Below, one piece after another: positions 45,576-53,786 of a stretch of 64,000 bases of DNA (within the stretch, counting starts at the first letter, position 1; each line of letters opens with the position of its first letter). A program made the position numbers and the translations under genes. Under the pieces are notes generated by a model. The model was not told the DNA's origin, searched no databases, and worked only from the letters and a program-made list of their open reading frames with translations. The stretch comes from JAFGMQ01 sp036733345 (lineage in GTDB: Bacteria > Desulfobacterota > DSM-4660 > Desulfatiglandales > Desulfatiglandaceae): assembly GCA_036733345.1 (NCBI GenBank), contig DAINAR010000005.1:39536-103535 (forward strand). Direction: 5' to 3'.

Positions 45576-45770
45576 ATGAAGGCGAAGGAACTGAGAGATT
45601 TATCTAAAGAAGAACTTGGAGAAAAGCTGAATGATCTTGGCCAGGAGCTGTTTAATTTAAGATTTCAGAAGGCCACACAACAGCTTGGTAATACATCTGC
45701 TATTCCCAAAGTAAAAAGGGATTTAGCAAGAGTAAAAACTATTCTAAGAGAATTGGAAATAGAAAATTAA
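45576..45770 (+). CDS. rpmC: 50S ribosomal protein L29
   Basis: The 64-residue helical protein shows KAKELRDLSKEELGEKL and ELFNLRFQKATQQLGN. It begins four bases after the rplP stop, with AGGG in that stop region as ribosome site. Confidence 0.95.
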   Translation: MKAKELRDLSKEELGEKLNDLGQELFNLRFQKATQQLGNTSAIPKVKRDLARVKTILRELEIEN

Positions 45771-45926
45771 ATTATCACCAAAGAGGGTGCTGGCTCATGA
45801 AATACTTTAAAGATTCAGGAAATAAGCAAGCATCAGTTTTATTATGATTTGATATCGTTAAAAGGGCTAGATACATTTTGCTGAGATACAGGATGAAATA
45901 CCACATAATAGTAGTATGAGGGAATA

Positions 45927-46193
45927 ATGATAGAACGTGGTTTGCGAAAAAAAATGATAGGAACCGTTGTTAGCAATAGGATGGAAAAGACCGCTGTGGT
46001 TTTAGTCGAACGGTTAACTAAACATCGAACATACGGCAAATTTTTTAGAAGGCATTCTAAATATATGGTGCATGACCCGAAAGGTATATGCCAGCTCGGT
46101 GATAAGGTTAAGATTATTGAAAGTCGTCCAGTCAGCAAGAAAAAGAGATGGCAGGTAATTGAAATAATATCTAAGGATATAGCCCAGGGTTAA
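45927..46193 (+). CDS. rpsQ: 30S ribosomal protein S17
   Basis: The 88-residue protein shows GTVVSNRMEKTAVVLVER and KYMVHDPKGICQLGDKVKI with SRPVSKKKRWQV. A 156-base gap separates it from rpmC, long for this operon, with no gene in it. Confidence 0.95.
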   Translation: MIERGLRKKMIGTVVSNRMEKTAVVLVERLTKHRTYGKFFRRHSKYMVHDPKGICQLGDKVKIIESRPVSKKKRWQVIEIISKDIAQG

Positions 46194-46246
46194 TAGTTAG
46201 TATTGAGTTTAATATTATAAGGATTGTTTATCGGAGCTGTTAGGAA

Positions 46247-46615
46247 ATGATTCAGACTCAAACAAGATTAAAGGTTGCTGATAATTCAGGCGCAAAACTG
46301 CTTTACTGTATAAAGGTGCTGGGTGGAAGCAAAAGGCGATATGCAAGCGTAGGCGATATAATTATTGTTGCAGTCAAAGAAGCAATGCCAAATTCAAAGG
46401 TTAAAAAGGGAGATGTTGCTCGGGCAGTGATTGTCAGGACTGCAAAAGGTGTTTCAAGGCCCGATGGCTCCTACATTAAGTTTGACGATAACTCGGCAGT
46501 ATTAATTAATCAACAGGGCGAACCAATAGGAACAAGGATATTCGGTCCTGTGGCAAGGGAGTTGAGGGCTAAGAATTTTATGAAAATAATTTCACTGGCT
46601 CCTGAGGTTCTTTAG
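46247..46615 (+). CDS. rplN: 50S ribosomal protein L14
   Basis: The 122-residue protein begins MIQTQTRLKVADNSGAK and ends ELRAKNFMKIISLAPEVL, the standard L14 pattern. GGAGCTGTTAGGAA precedes the ATG. Confidence 0.97.
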   Translation: MIQTQTRLKVADNSGAKLLYCIKVLGGSKRRYASVGDIIIVAVKEAMPNSKVKKGDVARAVIVRTAKGVSRPDGSYIKFDDNSAVLINQQGEPIGTRIFGPVARELRAKNFMKIISLAPEVL

Positions 46616-46633
46616 GTTTTGCGGAGAGATAAA

Positions 46634-46984
46634 ATGGGATCAGAAACAGAAAAAGTGCGTAAAAAACATCCTAAGATAAAAAAGCAGGACAAGATAATTG
46701 TTATTGCCGGCAAAGAAAAGGGCAAAATTGGTACGGTTCTAAAAGTTGATTATGATAAAATGCGGCTGATAGCTGAAAAAATCAATATGGTCAAGAAGCA
46801 CGCGAGGCCGAGTGCGAAAAATGCCCAGGGCGGAATTATTGAAAAAGAGGCTTCAATACATTTCTCCAACGTCATGATTATCTGTAACAAGTGTGCTGAG
46901 CCTGCTAGAATTGGAAAGCGCATTTTAGAAGATGGTTCCAGTGTCCGTGTTTGCAGGAAGTGTAATGAATCGATAGATGAATGA
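46634..46984 (+). CDS. rplX: 50S ribosomal protein L24
   Basis: The 116-residue protein has the KOW motif DKIIVIAGKEKGKIGTVLKV and a C-terminal pair of CxxC motifs (CNKC, CRKC). The ATG at 46634 is preferred over an in-frame TTG at 46619, because GCGGAGAG would then be coding. Confidence 0.93.
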   Translation: MGSETEKVRKKHPKIKKQDKIIVIAGKEKGKIGTVLKVDYDKMRLIAEKINMVKKHARPSAKNAQGGIIEKEASIHFSNVMIICNKCAEPARIGKRILEDGSSVRVCRKCNESIDE

Positions 46985-47072
46985 GGTAGTTTTGATTGTT
47001 TGGAGACATGCTGTCCGTTAATAGTCTGTATTAAACGAGGACAGTAGGACTCAGAACTTTTAGGAGGGCAGA

Positions 47073-47612
47073 TTGTCGCGATTGAAGGAAAAATACCATG
47101 AAGAAGTAGTTCCGGCCATGATAAGGGAATTTGGTTATAAAAGTATTATGGCTGTTCCACGTATAAAAAGCACTGTTTTGAACATGGGGCTTGGAGAGGC
47201 CATTCAGAATATAAAGATACTTGATTCCGGTGTTGAGGAGCTTACACAGATTGCGGGACAGAGAGCTGTTGTTACCAAGGCAAAAAAATCAATTGCCGGT
47301 TTTAAACTGCGTCAGGGGATGCCTGTAGGGTGTATGGTAACGCTCAGGCGTGACAGGATGTACGATTTTCTTGATAAGCTTTTTAATGTTGCTTTCCCCA
47401 GGGTAAGGGATTTCAGAGGATTATCAGACAGGATCTTTGATGGTCGTGGAAATTGTACGATTGGTATAAAAGAGCATATTATTTTTCCAGAGATTGATTA
47501 CGATAAGATCGAAAAGATGAAGGGGCTTAACATCTCAATTGTTACGACAGCAAAGACCGATGCTGAATGTGTTTTTTTGCTGAAGTATCTGGGTATGCCT
47601 TTCAGGAACTAA
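47073..47612 (+). CDS. rplE: 50S ribosomal protein L5
   Basis: The 179-residue protein has L5 motifs (VPRIKSTVLNMGLGEA, GCMVTLRRDRMYDFLDKL, PRVRDFRGL). L5 binds 5S rRNA. The start is TTG at 47073, after AGGAGGGCAGA. Confidence 0.96.
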   Translation: MSRLKEKYHEEVVPAMIREFGYKSIMAVPRIKSTVLNMGLGEAIQNIKILDSGVEELTQIAGQRAVVTKAKKSIAGFKLRQGMPVGCMVTLRRDRMYDFLDKLFNVAFPRVRDFRGLSDRIFDGRGNCTIGIKEHIIFPEIDYDKIEKMKGLNISIVTTAKTDAECVFLLKYLGMPFRN

Positions 47613-47770
47613 TAATGTATATATAACCAAAACTGCCGGATAAGGTTTTGGACCAGGGGAAATAAGAATAAGACGTTGCGCGTGTCAAATTGCATTGGAA
47701 GGTTTTTTTGTTATTTAGTGTTCCTTCTGGAAAAGTAATAAGAAATACGTAACGCAGCATGGAGGTTGAT

Positions 47771-47956
47771 TTGGCGAAAAAATCGCTTATTATCAAGGCC
47801 GCGAGGAGGCCGAATTTTTCGGCACGGAGATACAACCGTTGTCCTGTTTGTGGACGGAGCAGGGCTTTTATTAGGAAATTTGGAATCTGTCGTATTTGCT
47901 TTAGAAACATGGCCTCGAAAGGTGAAATCCCGGGTGTTATTAAGTCAAGCTGGTAA
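47771..47956 (+). CDS. rpsN: 30S ribosomal protein S14, zinc-binding short type
   Basis: The 61-residue protein has two CxxC pairs (CPVC and CRIC), the zinc-binding short S14. The start is read as TTG at 47771 (MAKKSLIIKA). ATGGAGG just upstream supplies the ribosome site, but its ATG is in frame and would add four residues. A 158-base gap follows rplE. Confidence 0.93.
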   Translation: MAKKSLIIKAARRPNFSARRYNRCPVCGRSRAFIRKFGICRICFRNMASKGEIPGVIKSSW

Positions 47957-48005
47957 AATCAATTTGTACTTAATCATAAATTAATGAGAATTAGGAGCTG
48001 AATAG

Positions 48006-48404
48006 ATGAGTATGACCGATCCAATTGCCGATATGTTAACAAGAATCAGGAATGGTCTTAATGCCTCCCATGAAGTGGTAGATATTCCAAGTTCTAAGAT
48101 GAAGATAAATATAGCCAAGGTTATAAAGTCCGAAGGTTATGTGAAAAACTTCAAAATTATATCAGATGGTCGGCACAGATTTATCAGGATTTTTTTAAAG
48201 TATGATGAACATGGTGTACCTGTTATTAGTGGACTTAAGAGAATAAGCAAACCAAGTTGTCGTGTTTATACTAAGTACGACAAAATTCCAAAGGTATTAG
48301 ATGGATTTGGTATAAATATTGTTTCTACATCAAAGGGTCTCTTAACGGACAACCAGGCAAGAAAAATTGCCGTAGGTGGAGAGATCCTGTGTTCAGTTTG
48401 GTAA
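48006..48404 (+). CDS. rpsH: 30S ribosomal protein S8
   Basis: The 132-residue protein begins MTDPIADMLTRIRNG and ends with VGGEILCSVW, typical of S8. In other bacteria S8 represses the spc operon; I did not find its target fold here. TTAGGAGCTGAATAG precedes the ATG. Confidence 0.97.
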   Translation: MSMTDPIADMLTRIRNGLNASHEVVDIPSSKMKINIAKVIKSEGYVKNFKIISDGRHRFIRIFLKYDEHGVPVISGLKRISKPSCRVYTKYDKIPKVLDGFGINIVSTSKGLLTDNQARKIAVGGEILCSVW

Positions 48405-48475
48405 TGTGAGGCGTTCAGGGTTTTTACAGATCGCAATCTGTTTTAATAATTAGCTGGATTCTGCGGAGGATTTTA

Positions 48476-49012
48476 ATGTCACGTATAGGCAAAGTGCCTA
48501 TTCCGATACCAAAAGGGGTTGAGATCAGGCTTGAAGGAGATTCCCTTAAAGTAAATGGGCCTAGAGGCGAGTTAACCAGAAAGATACATCCAAAGGTTCA
48601 GGTGAATACCGATGGGGAGAAGATTGAGGTTTCAGTATACGACTCAACAAAGGAGTCAAAATCTCTCCATGGTCTTTTCAGGGTATTAATTTCAAATATG
48701 ATTACAGGTGTTTCAAGTGGGTTTGAAAGATCCCTTGAGATTGTAGGCGTTGGATACAGGGCAGAATTAAAAGATAGAACCGTGGTTTTCAATATTGGGT
48801 ATTCACATCCTGTAAATTATGAATTGCCTGAAGGAATAGACGCAAGAATAGACAAAATGAAAATATCACTGAGCGGAAATGACAAAGAACTTTTAGGGAA
48901 GACTGCCGCGAAGATTAGAAGTTTTAGAAAGCCTGAGCCATACAAGGGAAAAGGAATAAAGTATTCTGAAGAAATGATCCGCAGAAAAGCCGGGAAATCA
49001 GGTGTGAAATAG
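48476..49012 (+). CDS. rplF: 50S ribosomal protein L6
   Basis: The 178-residue protein starts SRIGKVPIPIPKGVEI and ends with the region EPYKGKGIKY and RRKAGKSG. L6 lies near the factor-binding site. GCGGAGGA precedes the ATG. Confidence 0.97.
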   Translation: MSRIGKVPIPIPKGVEIRLEGDSLKVNGPRGELTRKIHPKVQVNTDGEKIEVSVYDSTKESKSLHGLFRVLISNMITGVSSGFERSLEIVGVGYRAELKDRTVVFNIGYSHPVNYELPEGIDARIDKMKISLSGNDKELLGKTAAKIRSFRKPEPYKGKGIKYSEEMIRRKAGKSGVK

Positions 49013-49092
49013 AAGGGTTTCAGGTTGATTTTTGGTAAGAAATTAACTGAAAAAAATAAAAGGAAATAAAGTTAATAAAAGAGGTTGCCAAT

Positions 49093-49461
49093 ATGGGCGG
49101 CATTAGTAGATCACTCGGAAGATTAAGAAGGAAAAAAAGGGTACGGAAAAATGTTAAGGGAACTTCTGATAAGCCCCGTTTATGTGTTTTCAGAAGCTCA
49201 AAACATATCTATGCTCAGATAATTGATGATTCTAAAGGAATAACTTTGGCGGCGGCTTCTTCTTTATCCAAGGATGTCAGTGCTAAGAGCGAAAAGAACA
49301 GCGGAAATAGAGAGGGTGCAGCCCTGATTGGTGCAACTATTGCCGATCAGGCGATAAAAAAGGGGATTAAGAAGGTTGTTTTTGACCGAAACGGATTTTT
49401 ATACCATGGTCGTGTAAAGGCTCTGTCAGAAGGAGCGCGTGAACATGGGCTGGAGTTTTAA
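49093..49461 (+). CDS. rplR: 50S ribosomal protein L18
   Basis: The 122-residue protein has the basic 5S rRNA-binding N-terminus (RLRRKKRVRKNVKGT), KPRLCVFRSSKHIYAQIIDD and VVFDRNGFLYHGRVKALSEGARE. The stop overlaps the rpsE start by one base. Confidence 0.97.
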   Translation: MGGISRSLGRLRRKKRVRKNVKGTSDKPRLCVFRSSKHIYAQIIDDSKGITLAAASSLSKDVSAKSEKNSGNREGAALIGATIADQAIKKGIKKVVFDRNGFLYHGRVKALSEGAREHGLEF

Positions 49462-49973
49462 TGGAGAGAGATACATTGTTCAAGGACGATGATGAAGTTC
49501 AGTTAATAGAAAGAGTTGTTCATATTAACCGGGTGGCCAAGGTTGTCAAGGGCGGAAGAAGGTTCAGCTTTAGTGCAATCGTTGTTGTTGGCGACGGGAA
49601 GGGTAATGTCGGAAGTGGACTTGGAAAGGCAAAAGAGGTCCCTGAGGCAATTAAAAAGGGTATTGACAAGGCCAAAAAGGATATGAGGAATATTCCTATT
49701 GATGACATTTCCATTCCTCACGGGGTGATTGGCGAGTCAGGTGCTGGTCGTGTTCTTTTAAAACCGGCTGGGCCAGGCACTGGTTTAATTGCTGGAGGTG
49801 CTGTACGTGCGGTTCTAGAGGCCGCAGGAATTCAAAACATACTTACGAAATGTCTTGGGTCCCATAACCCGAACAATATTGTAAGGGCAACGATAAAAGG
49901 CCTGCGCTCCTTGAGAAGTGCAGAAGAAATTGCACGCCGCAGAGGCAAGACTGTTGATGAAATGGTAAGTTAG
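49461..49973 (+). CDS. rpsE: 30S ribosomal protein S5
   Basis: The 170-residue protein has VKGGRRFSFSAIVVVGDGKG, VLLKPAGPGTGLIAGGAVR and the decoding-related loops of S5. It begins on the last base of the rplR stop, indicating translational coupling. Confidence 0.97.
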   Translation: MERDTLFKDDDEVQLIERVVHINRVAKVVKGGRRFSFSAIVVVGDGKGNVGSGLGKAKEVPEAIKKGIDKAKKDMRNIPIDDISIPHGVIGESGAGRVLLKPAGPGTGLIAGGAVRAVLEAAGIQNILTKCLGSHNPNNIVRATIKGLRSLRSAEEIARRRGKTVDEMVS

Positions 49974-49991
49974 TATGGATGAGTTTTTATT

Positions 49992-50168
49992 ATGGAAAAG
50001 ATGATCAGGGTAACTCTTGTAAAGAGTGGAATAGGCTTGAATAAGAAAATAAAACAGACTCTAAAGGGGCTGGGTCTTACCAAGCTGAATAAGACAGTGG
50101 AACTTGAAAATACGCAAGCAATAAGAGGAATGATCAATAAAGTCTCTTTTCTTGTTAAGGTGAGCTGA
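49992..50168 (+). CDS. rpmD: 50S ribosomal protein L30
   Basis: This short gene encodes 58 residues starting MEKMIRVTLVKSGIG with the L30 core (LKGLGLTKLNKTVELENTQA, IRGMINKV). It lies 18 bases after rpsE and 14 before rplO. Confidence 0.93.
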   Translation: MEKMIRVTLVKSGIGLNKKIKQTLKGLGLTKLNKTVELENTQAIRGMINKVSFLVKVS

Positions 50169-50182
50169 GGTTTGTAATAGAA

Positions 50183-50629
50183 ATGGTAATTAAAATTCAT
50201 GAGCTTGCACCCGCTGAGGGTTCAAAAAAGAAAAGGAAAAGAGTAGGACGGGGGCCGGGTTCCGGTCATGGTAAGACTTCATGCAGGGGGCATAAAGGGC
50301 AGAATGCCCGTTCCGGTGGAGGAACTCCTCCCGGCTTTGAAGGTGGGCAGATGCCTTTGCAAAGGCGCGTCCCTAAGCGTGGTTTTACAAATATTTTCAA
50401 GAAACAATATAATATAATTAATGTGAGAGACTTAAATAGATTTGAGCCTGATTCTTCTCTTGATAAGGAATCCCTGATTGCTGCCGGTCTTGTGAAAAGA
50501 AAGAGGGATGACGTAAAACTTCTCGGTGACGGAGAGATATCTCACGCTCTTGTTATAAAGGTAAGTAAGGCGAGCCAGATAGCCAGACAAAAGATTGAGG
50601 CCGCTGGCGGCAAGATTGAGGTGATATGA
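50183..50629 (+). CDS. rplO: 50S ribosomal protein L15
   Basis: The 148-residue protein has the glycine-rich basic N-terminal extension (RVGRGPGSGHGKTSCRGHKG) and PLQRRVPKRGF. One base separates its stop from the secY GTG. Confidence 0.97.
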   Translation: MVIKIHELAPAEGSKKKRKRVGRGPGSGHGKTSCRGHKGQNARSGGGTPPGFEGGQMPLQRRVPKRGFTNIFKKQYNIINVRDLNRFEPDSSLDKESLIAAGLVKRKRDDVKLLGDGEISHALVIKVSKASQIARQKIEAAGGKIEVI

Positions 50630-50630
50630 A

Positions 50631-51944
50631 GTGATAGGTGGCTTTCAAAATATCCCTAAAATACCGGAGCTTAAGAAGAGAATATTATTTACTCTCTTTA
50701 TGCTGGCAGTTTACAGGCTGGGATGCCATATCCCTACACCAGGGATAGACAGTGCAGCATTATCTGCATTTTTCAGTGCAAAACAGGGCACTCTCTTTGG
50801 GCTTTTTGATATGTTTTCAGGCGGAGCTCTGAGCCAGATGTCCGTTATGGCACTTGGAATTATGCCATACATAAGTGCTTCTATCATTCTTGAACTCATG
50901 ACTGTCGTTGTCCCTTATCTTGAAAGACTTAAAAAGGAAGGTGAGCAGGGACGGAAGAAGATTACTCAATATACCCGGTATGGTACTGTTATTTTAAGTG
51001 TTATTCAGGGTTTTGGCATAGCTGTTGGACTTGAAAACATGTCAAGTCCCGGCGGCGCTATGATTGTACCGGTTGGAGGCTGGGGTTTCAGGTTGCTGAC
51101 AGTTGTTACTCTTACTGCGGGCACTTCCTTTTTGATGTGGCTGGGTGAACAGATTACAGAGAGAGGCATCGGGAACGGTATTTCATTAATTATATTTGCA
51201 GGCATTGTTGCAAGGTTGCCTGTGGCTGTCGGAAATACCTTCAGGTTGATTGGTACGGGTGAAATATCCATATTTTTTATGGTCCTGCTGCTTGCTCTTA
51301 TGGTTGCAGTTATCGGTTTGATTGTCTTTGTTGAAAGAGGTCAGAGAAGGATAACTGTTCAATATGCAAAGAGAATTGTAGGACGTAAGATGTATGGAGG
51401 GCAAAGTACCCATTTGCCTTTAAAAGTAAATACGGCCGGGGTTATACCACCGATTTTTGCTTCTTCGATAATCATGTTTCCCGCAACCATAGCAAATTTT
51501 CTTAACCAGGAAGAGTTTCCGTGGCTCCAATCCATCGTTAATGTATTATCCCCCGGACACTTTGTCTACAGTTTGATTTATATCGGATTTATCTTTTTCT
51601 TTTGTTATTTTTATACTGCTGTTCATTTCAATCCTGTGGATGTCGCTGACAATATGAAAAGGCAGGGCGGTTTTATTCCTGGAATAAGGCCGGGGAAAAA
51701 TACTGCTGAATATATAGACTGGATTTTGACAAGGATAACCTTTCTGGGGGCAATTTATGTCTCCGCAGTCTGCATTTTGCCCACTGTACTTATTTATCAA
51801 CTGAATGTCCCTTTTTATTTCGGCGGGACTGCACTGTTGATTGTTGTAGGTGTAGCAATGGATACTACAAATCAGATTGAATCGCATATGTTGACACGGC
51901 ATTATGAAGGTTTTATGAAGAAAGGACTCGGCAGGCACAGGTAG
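50631..51944 (+). CDS. secY: preprotein translocase subunit SecY
   Basis: The 437-residue protein has about ten membrane segments and SecY motifs (YRLGCHIPTPGID, YLERLKKEGEQGRKKI, NTAGVIPPIFASSI, FIPGIRPGKNTAEYID). It forms the protein-conducting channel with SecE. The start is GTG, one base after the rplO stop. adk and map, often found next, are absent. Confidence 0.97.
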   Translation: MIGGFQNIPKIPELKKRILFTLFMLAVYRLGCHIPTPGIDSAALSAFFSAKQGTLFGLFDMFSGGALSQMSVMALGIMPYISASIILELMTVVVPYLERLKKEGEQGRKKITQYTRYGTVILSVIQGFGIAVGLENMSSPGGAMIVPVGGWGFRLLTVVTLTAGTSFLMWLGEQITERGIGNGISLIIFAGIVARLPVAVGNTFRLIGTGEISIFFMVLLLALMVAVIGLIVFVERGQRRITVQYAKRIVGRKMYGGQSTHLPLKVNTAGVIPPIFASSIIMFPATIANFLNQEEFPWLQSIVNVLSPGHFVYSLIYIGFIFFFCYFYTAVHFNPVDVADNMKRQGGFIPGIRPGKNTAEYIDWILTRITFLGAIYVSAVCILPTVLIYQLNVPFYFGGTALLIVVGVAMDTTNQIESHMLTRHYEGFMKKGLGRHR

Positions 51945-52018
51945 TATAAATTCAGGAAATTTTGACCGGATAAACGGAAGCGAAAATTTAGGAATAATAA
52001 ACGGAGGCCCTTTGGATC

Positions 52019-52132
52019 ATGAAGGTAAGACCGTCAGTAAAAAAGATGTGTAACAAATGCAAAATTATCAGGAGAAGGGGGGTTACGCGTGTAATATGCG
52101 TGAATCCCCGTCATAAGCAGAGACAGGGCTAA
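52019..52132 (+). CDS. rpmJ: 50S ribosomal protein L36, zinc-binding type
   Basis: The 37-residue protein MKVRPSVKKMCNKC... has the CxxC, C and H ligands of the C+ L36 zinc ribbon. It follows secY by 74 bases, with GGAGG about seven bases before the ATG. infA, often found just before rpmJ, is not present. Confidence 0.95.
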   Translation: MKVRPSVKKMCNKCKIIRRRGVTRVICVNPRHKQRQG

Positions 52133-52228
52133 CTTATTCTATTTGTTTTGTAATTGTTATTTACCAAAAGAAATATATTGGTGTTTTTACGGTTCAGACA
52201 CAGTAAACACAACCGGAGGAACTAGAGA

Positions 52229-52600
52229 TTGGCAAGAATCGCGGGTGTTGATTTACCAAGAGGAAAAAGGATGGAGATTGCTCTAACCTATATATATGGC
52301 ATAGGGCGAAATACTTCTCAAAAAATACTGACAGAAGCCGGGATAAACTGGGATACCAAGTCGGATGACATAAGCGGTGAGGAAGTTGCCAGAATCCGAG
52401 AGATTATCGATGAAAATTACAAGGTTGAAGGTGATGTCAGACGTGAAATTTCCATGAACATAAAAAGGTTAATGGATTTAGGCCTGTATCGCGGCTTGAG
52501 GCATAGAAAAGGTCTTCCTGTCAGGGGTCAGAGAACTAGCACTAATGCGAGGACTAGAAAAGGCCCCCGCAGGAGTGTAATGGGAAAAAGAAAAAAATAG
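52229..52600 (+). CDS. rpsM: 30S ribosomal protein S13
   Basis: The 123-residue protein has RIAGVDLPRGKRMEIALTYIYGIG and the C-terminal RGQRTSTNARTRKGPRR. The start is TTG at 52229, with GGAGGAACTAGAGA upstream. rpsK follows after 21 bases. Confidence 0.97.
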   Translation: MARIAGVDLPRGKRMEIALTYIYGIGRNTSQKILTEAGINWDTKSDDISGEEVARIREIIDENYKVEGDVRREISMNIKRLMDLGLYRGLRHRKGLPVRGQRTSTNARTRKGPRRSVMGKRKK

Positions 52601-52621
52601 TAAGTAAGTTGAGGAAAAGTA

Positions 52622-53017
52622 ATGGCCAAAACTGCTGTAAAGAGAGGCAAAGTAAAAAAGGAAAAGAAGAACGTCCCAAATGGAATTGTACATATACAGT
52701 CCACATTCAATAACACAATTGTGACAGTTACTGATATTTACGGGAATGTTATTTCTCAGTCAAGCGCTGGGAGAGGGGGAATAAAGGGGTCTAGAAAGAG
52801 TACTCCTTTTGCTGCTCAAATTGCCGCTCGAGATGCGGTAAAAAAGGCCATGGAACAGGGAATGAGGTTGGCTGAGGTGAGACTGAAAGGCCCCGGAGTT
52901 GGGAGAGAATCGGCTTTAAGAGCCCTTCAAATGGATGGTTTCACAGTTAGTGCTATAAGAGATGTAACGCCTATACCCCATAATGGTTGTCGTCCCCCCA
53001 AAAGAAGAAGGGTTTGA
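52622..53017 (+). CDS. rpsK: 30S ribosomal protein S11
   Basis: The 131-residue protein shows VPNGIVHIQSTFNNTIVTVTD, here NGIVHIQSTFNNTIVTVTD, and ends TPIPHNGCRPPKRRRV, the S11 terminus. It sits in the small-subunit platform. GAGGAAAAG precedes the ATG. Confidence 0.97.
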   Translation: MAKTAVKRGKVKKEKKNVPNGIVHIQSTFNNTIVTVTDIYGNVISQSSAGRGGIKGSRKSTPFAAQIAARDAVKKAMEQGMRLAEVRLKGPGVGRESALRALQMDGFTVSAIRDVTPIPHNGCRPPKRRRV

Positions 53018-53033
53018 AAGAAAGGAGGCTGGT

Positions 53034-53663
53034 TTGGCGAGGTATATTGGGTCATCATGCAGGTTATGCCGGCGAGAGAACCTTAAGTTGTTTTTAAAGG
53101 GAGATCGTTGTTACAGCGACAAGTGTGCTTTTGAAAGAAGGGCCTATGCGCCTGGCCAGCATGGCCAGAAAAGGAGTGGAAGATACTCGGATTACAAGGC
53201 TCAGCTAAGAGAGAAACAAAAAGTTAAGAGAATTTACGGCACACTTGAAAAGCAATTCAGGAGTTACTACTATCGGGCAGATAAAAAGAAGGGTATTACG
53301 GGCATTAATCTTCTGCTTTTACTGGAATGCCGACTGGATAATATTGTGTATAGAATGGGTTTCGCCTCATCACGGAACCAGGCGAGGCAGATGGTCAGGC
53401 ATAATCACTTTTTAGTAAATAATAAGAAGGTCAATATCCCTTCTTATCAGTTAAAGGTTGGCGATGTCGTTGAAGTGAAACAAAAAAGCCAAAAATTATC
53501 TCAGATTCTTGAAGCAATGGAGACAGTTGTCCGGAGAGGTATTCCGAATTGGATTAACGTTGAAAAGGATAAATTCCGGGGAGTTTTGACTTCGTTACCC
53601 AATAGAGAAGGTCTGACGATGCCAATCCATGAACAACTCATCGTTGAATTATATTCAAAATAA
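53034..53663 (+). CDS. rpsD: 30S ribosomal protein S4
   Basis: The 209-residue protein starts MARYIGSSCRLCRRENLKL and keeps a four-cysteine N-terminal site (CRLC and later Cys). The S4 domain LLLLECRLDNIVYRMGFASSRNQARQMV follows. The start is TTG at 53034 with AAAGGAGG upstream; a longer frame overlapping rpsK is not credible. S4 often represses the alpha operon. Confidence 0.96.
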   Translation: MARYIGSSCRLCRRENLKLFLKGDRCYSDKCAFERRAYAPGQHGQKRSGRYSDYKAQLREKQKVKRIYGTLEKQFRSYYYRADKKKGITGINLLLLLECRLDNIVYRMGFASSRNQARQMVRHNHFLVNNKKVNIPSYQLKVGDVVEVKQKSQKLSQILEAMETVVRRGIPNWINVEKDKFRGVLTSLPNREGLTMPIHEQLIVELYSK

Positions 53664-53686
53664 GATAACAATTGAAACTTATATAG

Positions 53687-53714
53687 GAATAGAGTTTTTT
53701 TATATTCTCTATTC
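53687..53714 (+). other. intercistronic hairpin between rpsD and rpoA
   Basis: GAATAGAG (53687-53694) pairs perfectly with CTCTATTC (53707-53714) around a 12-base loop with seven T. It could be a processing site separating the S4 and alpha messages. Confidence 0.5.
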
Positions 53715-53786
53715 TTATACCTATTATTTCGGACTATATAGATATAACTTATTTAAATTATTAACAAGATAGCGATGGAGGCTTTC

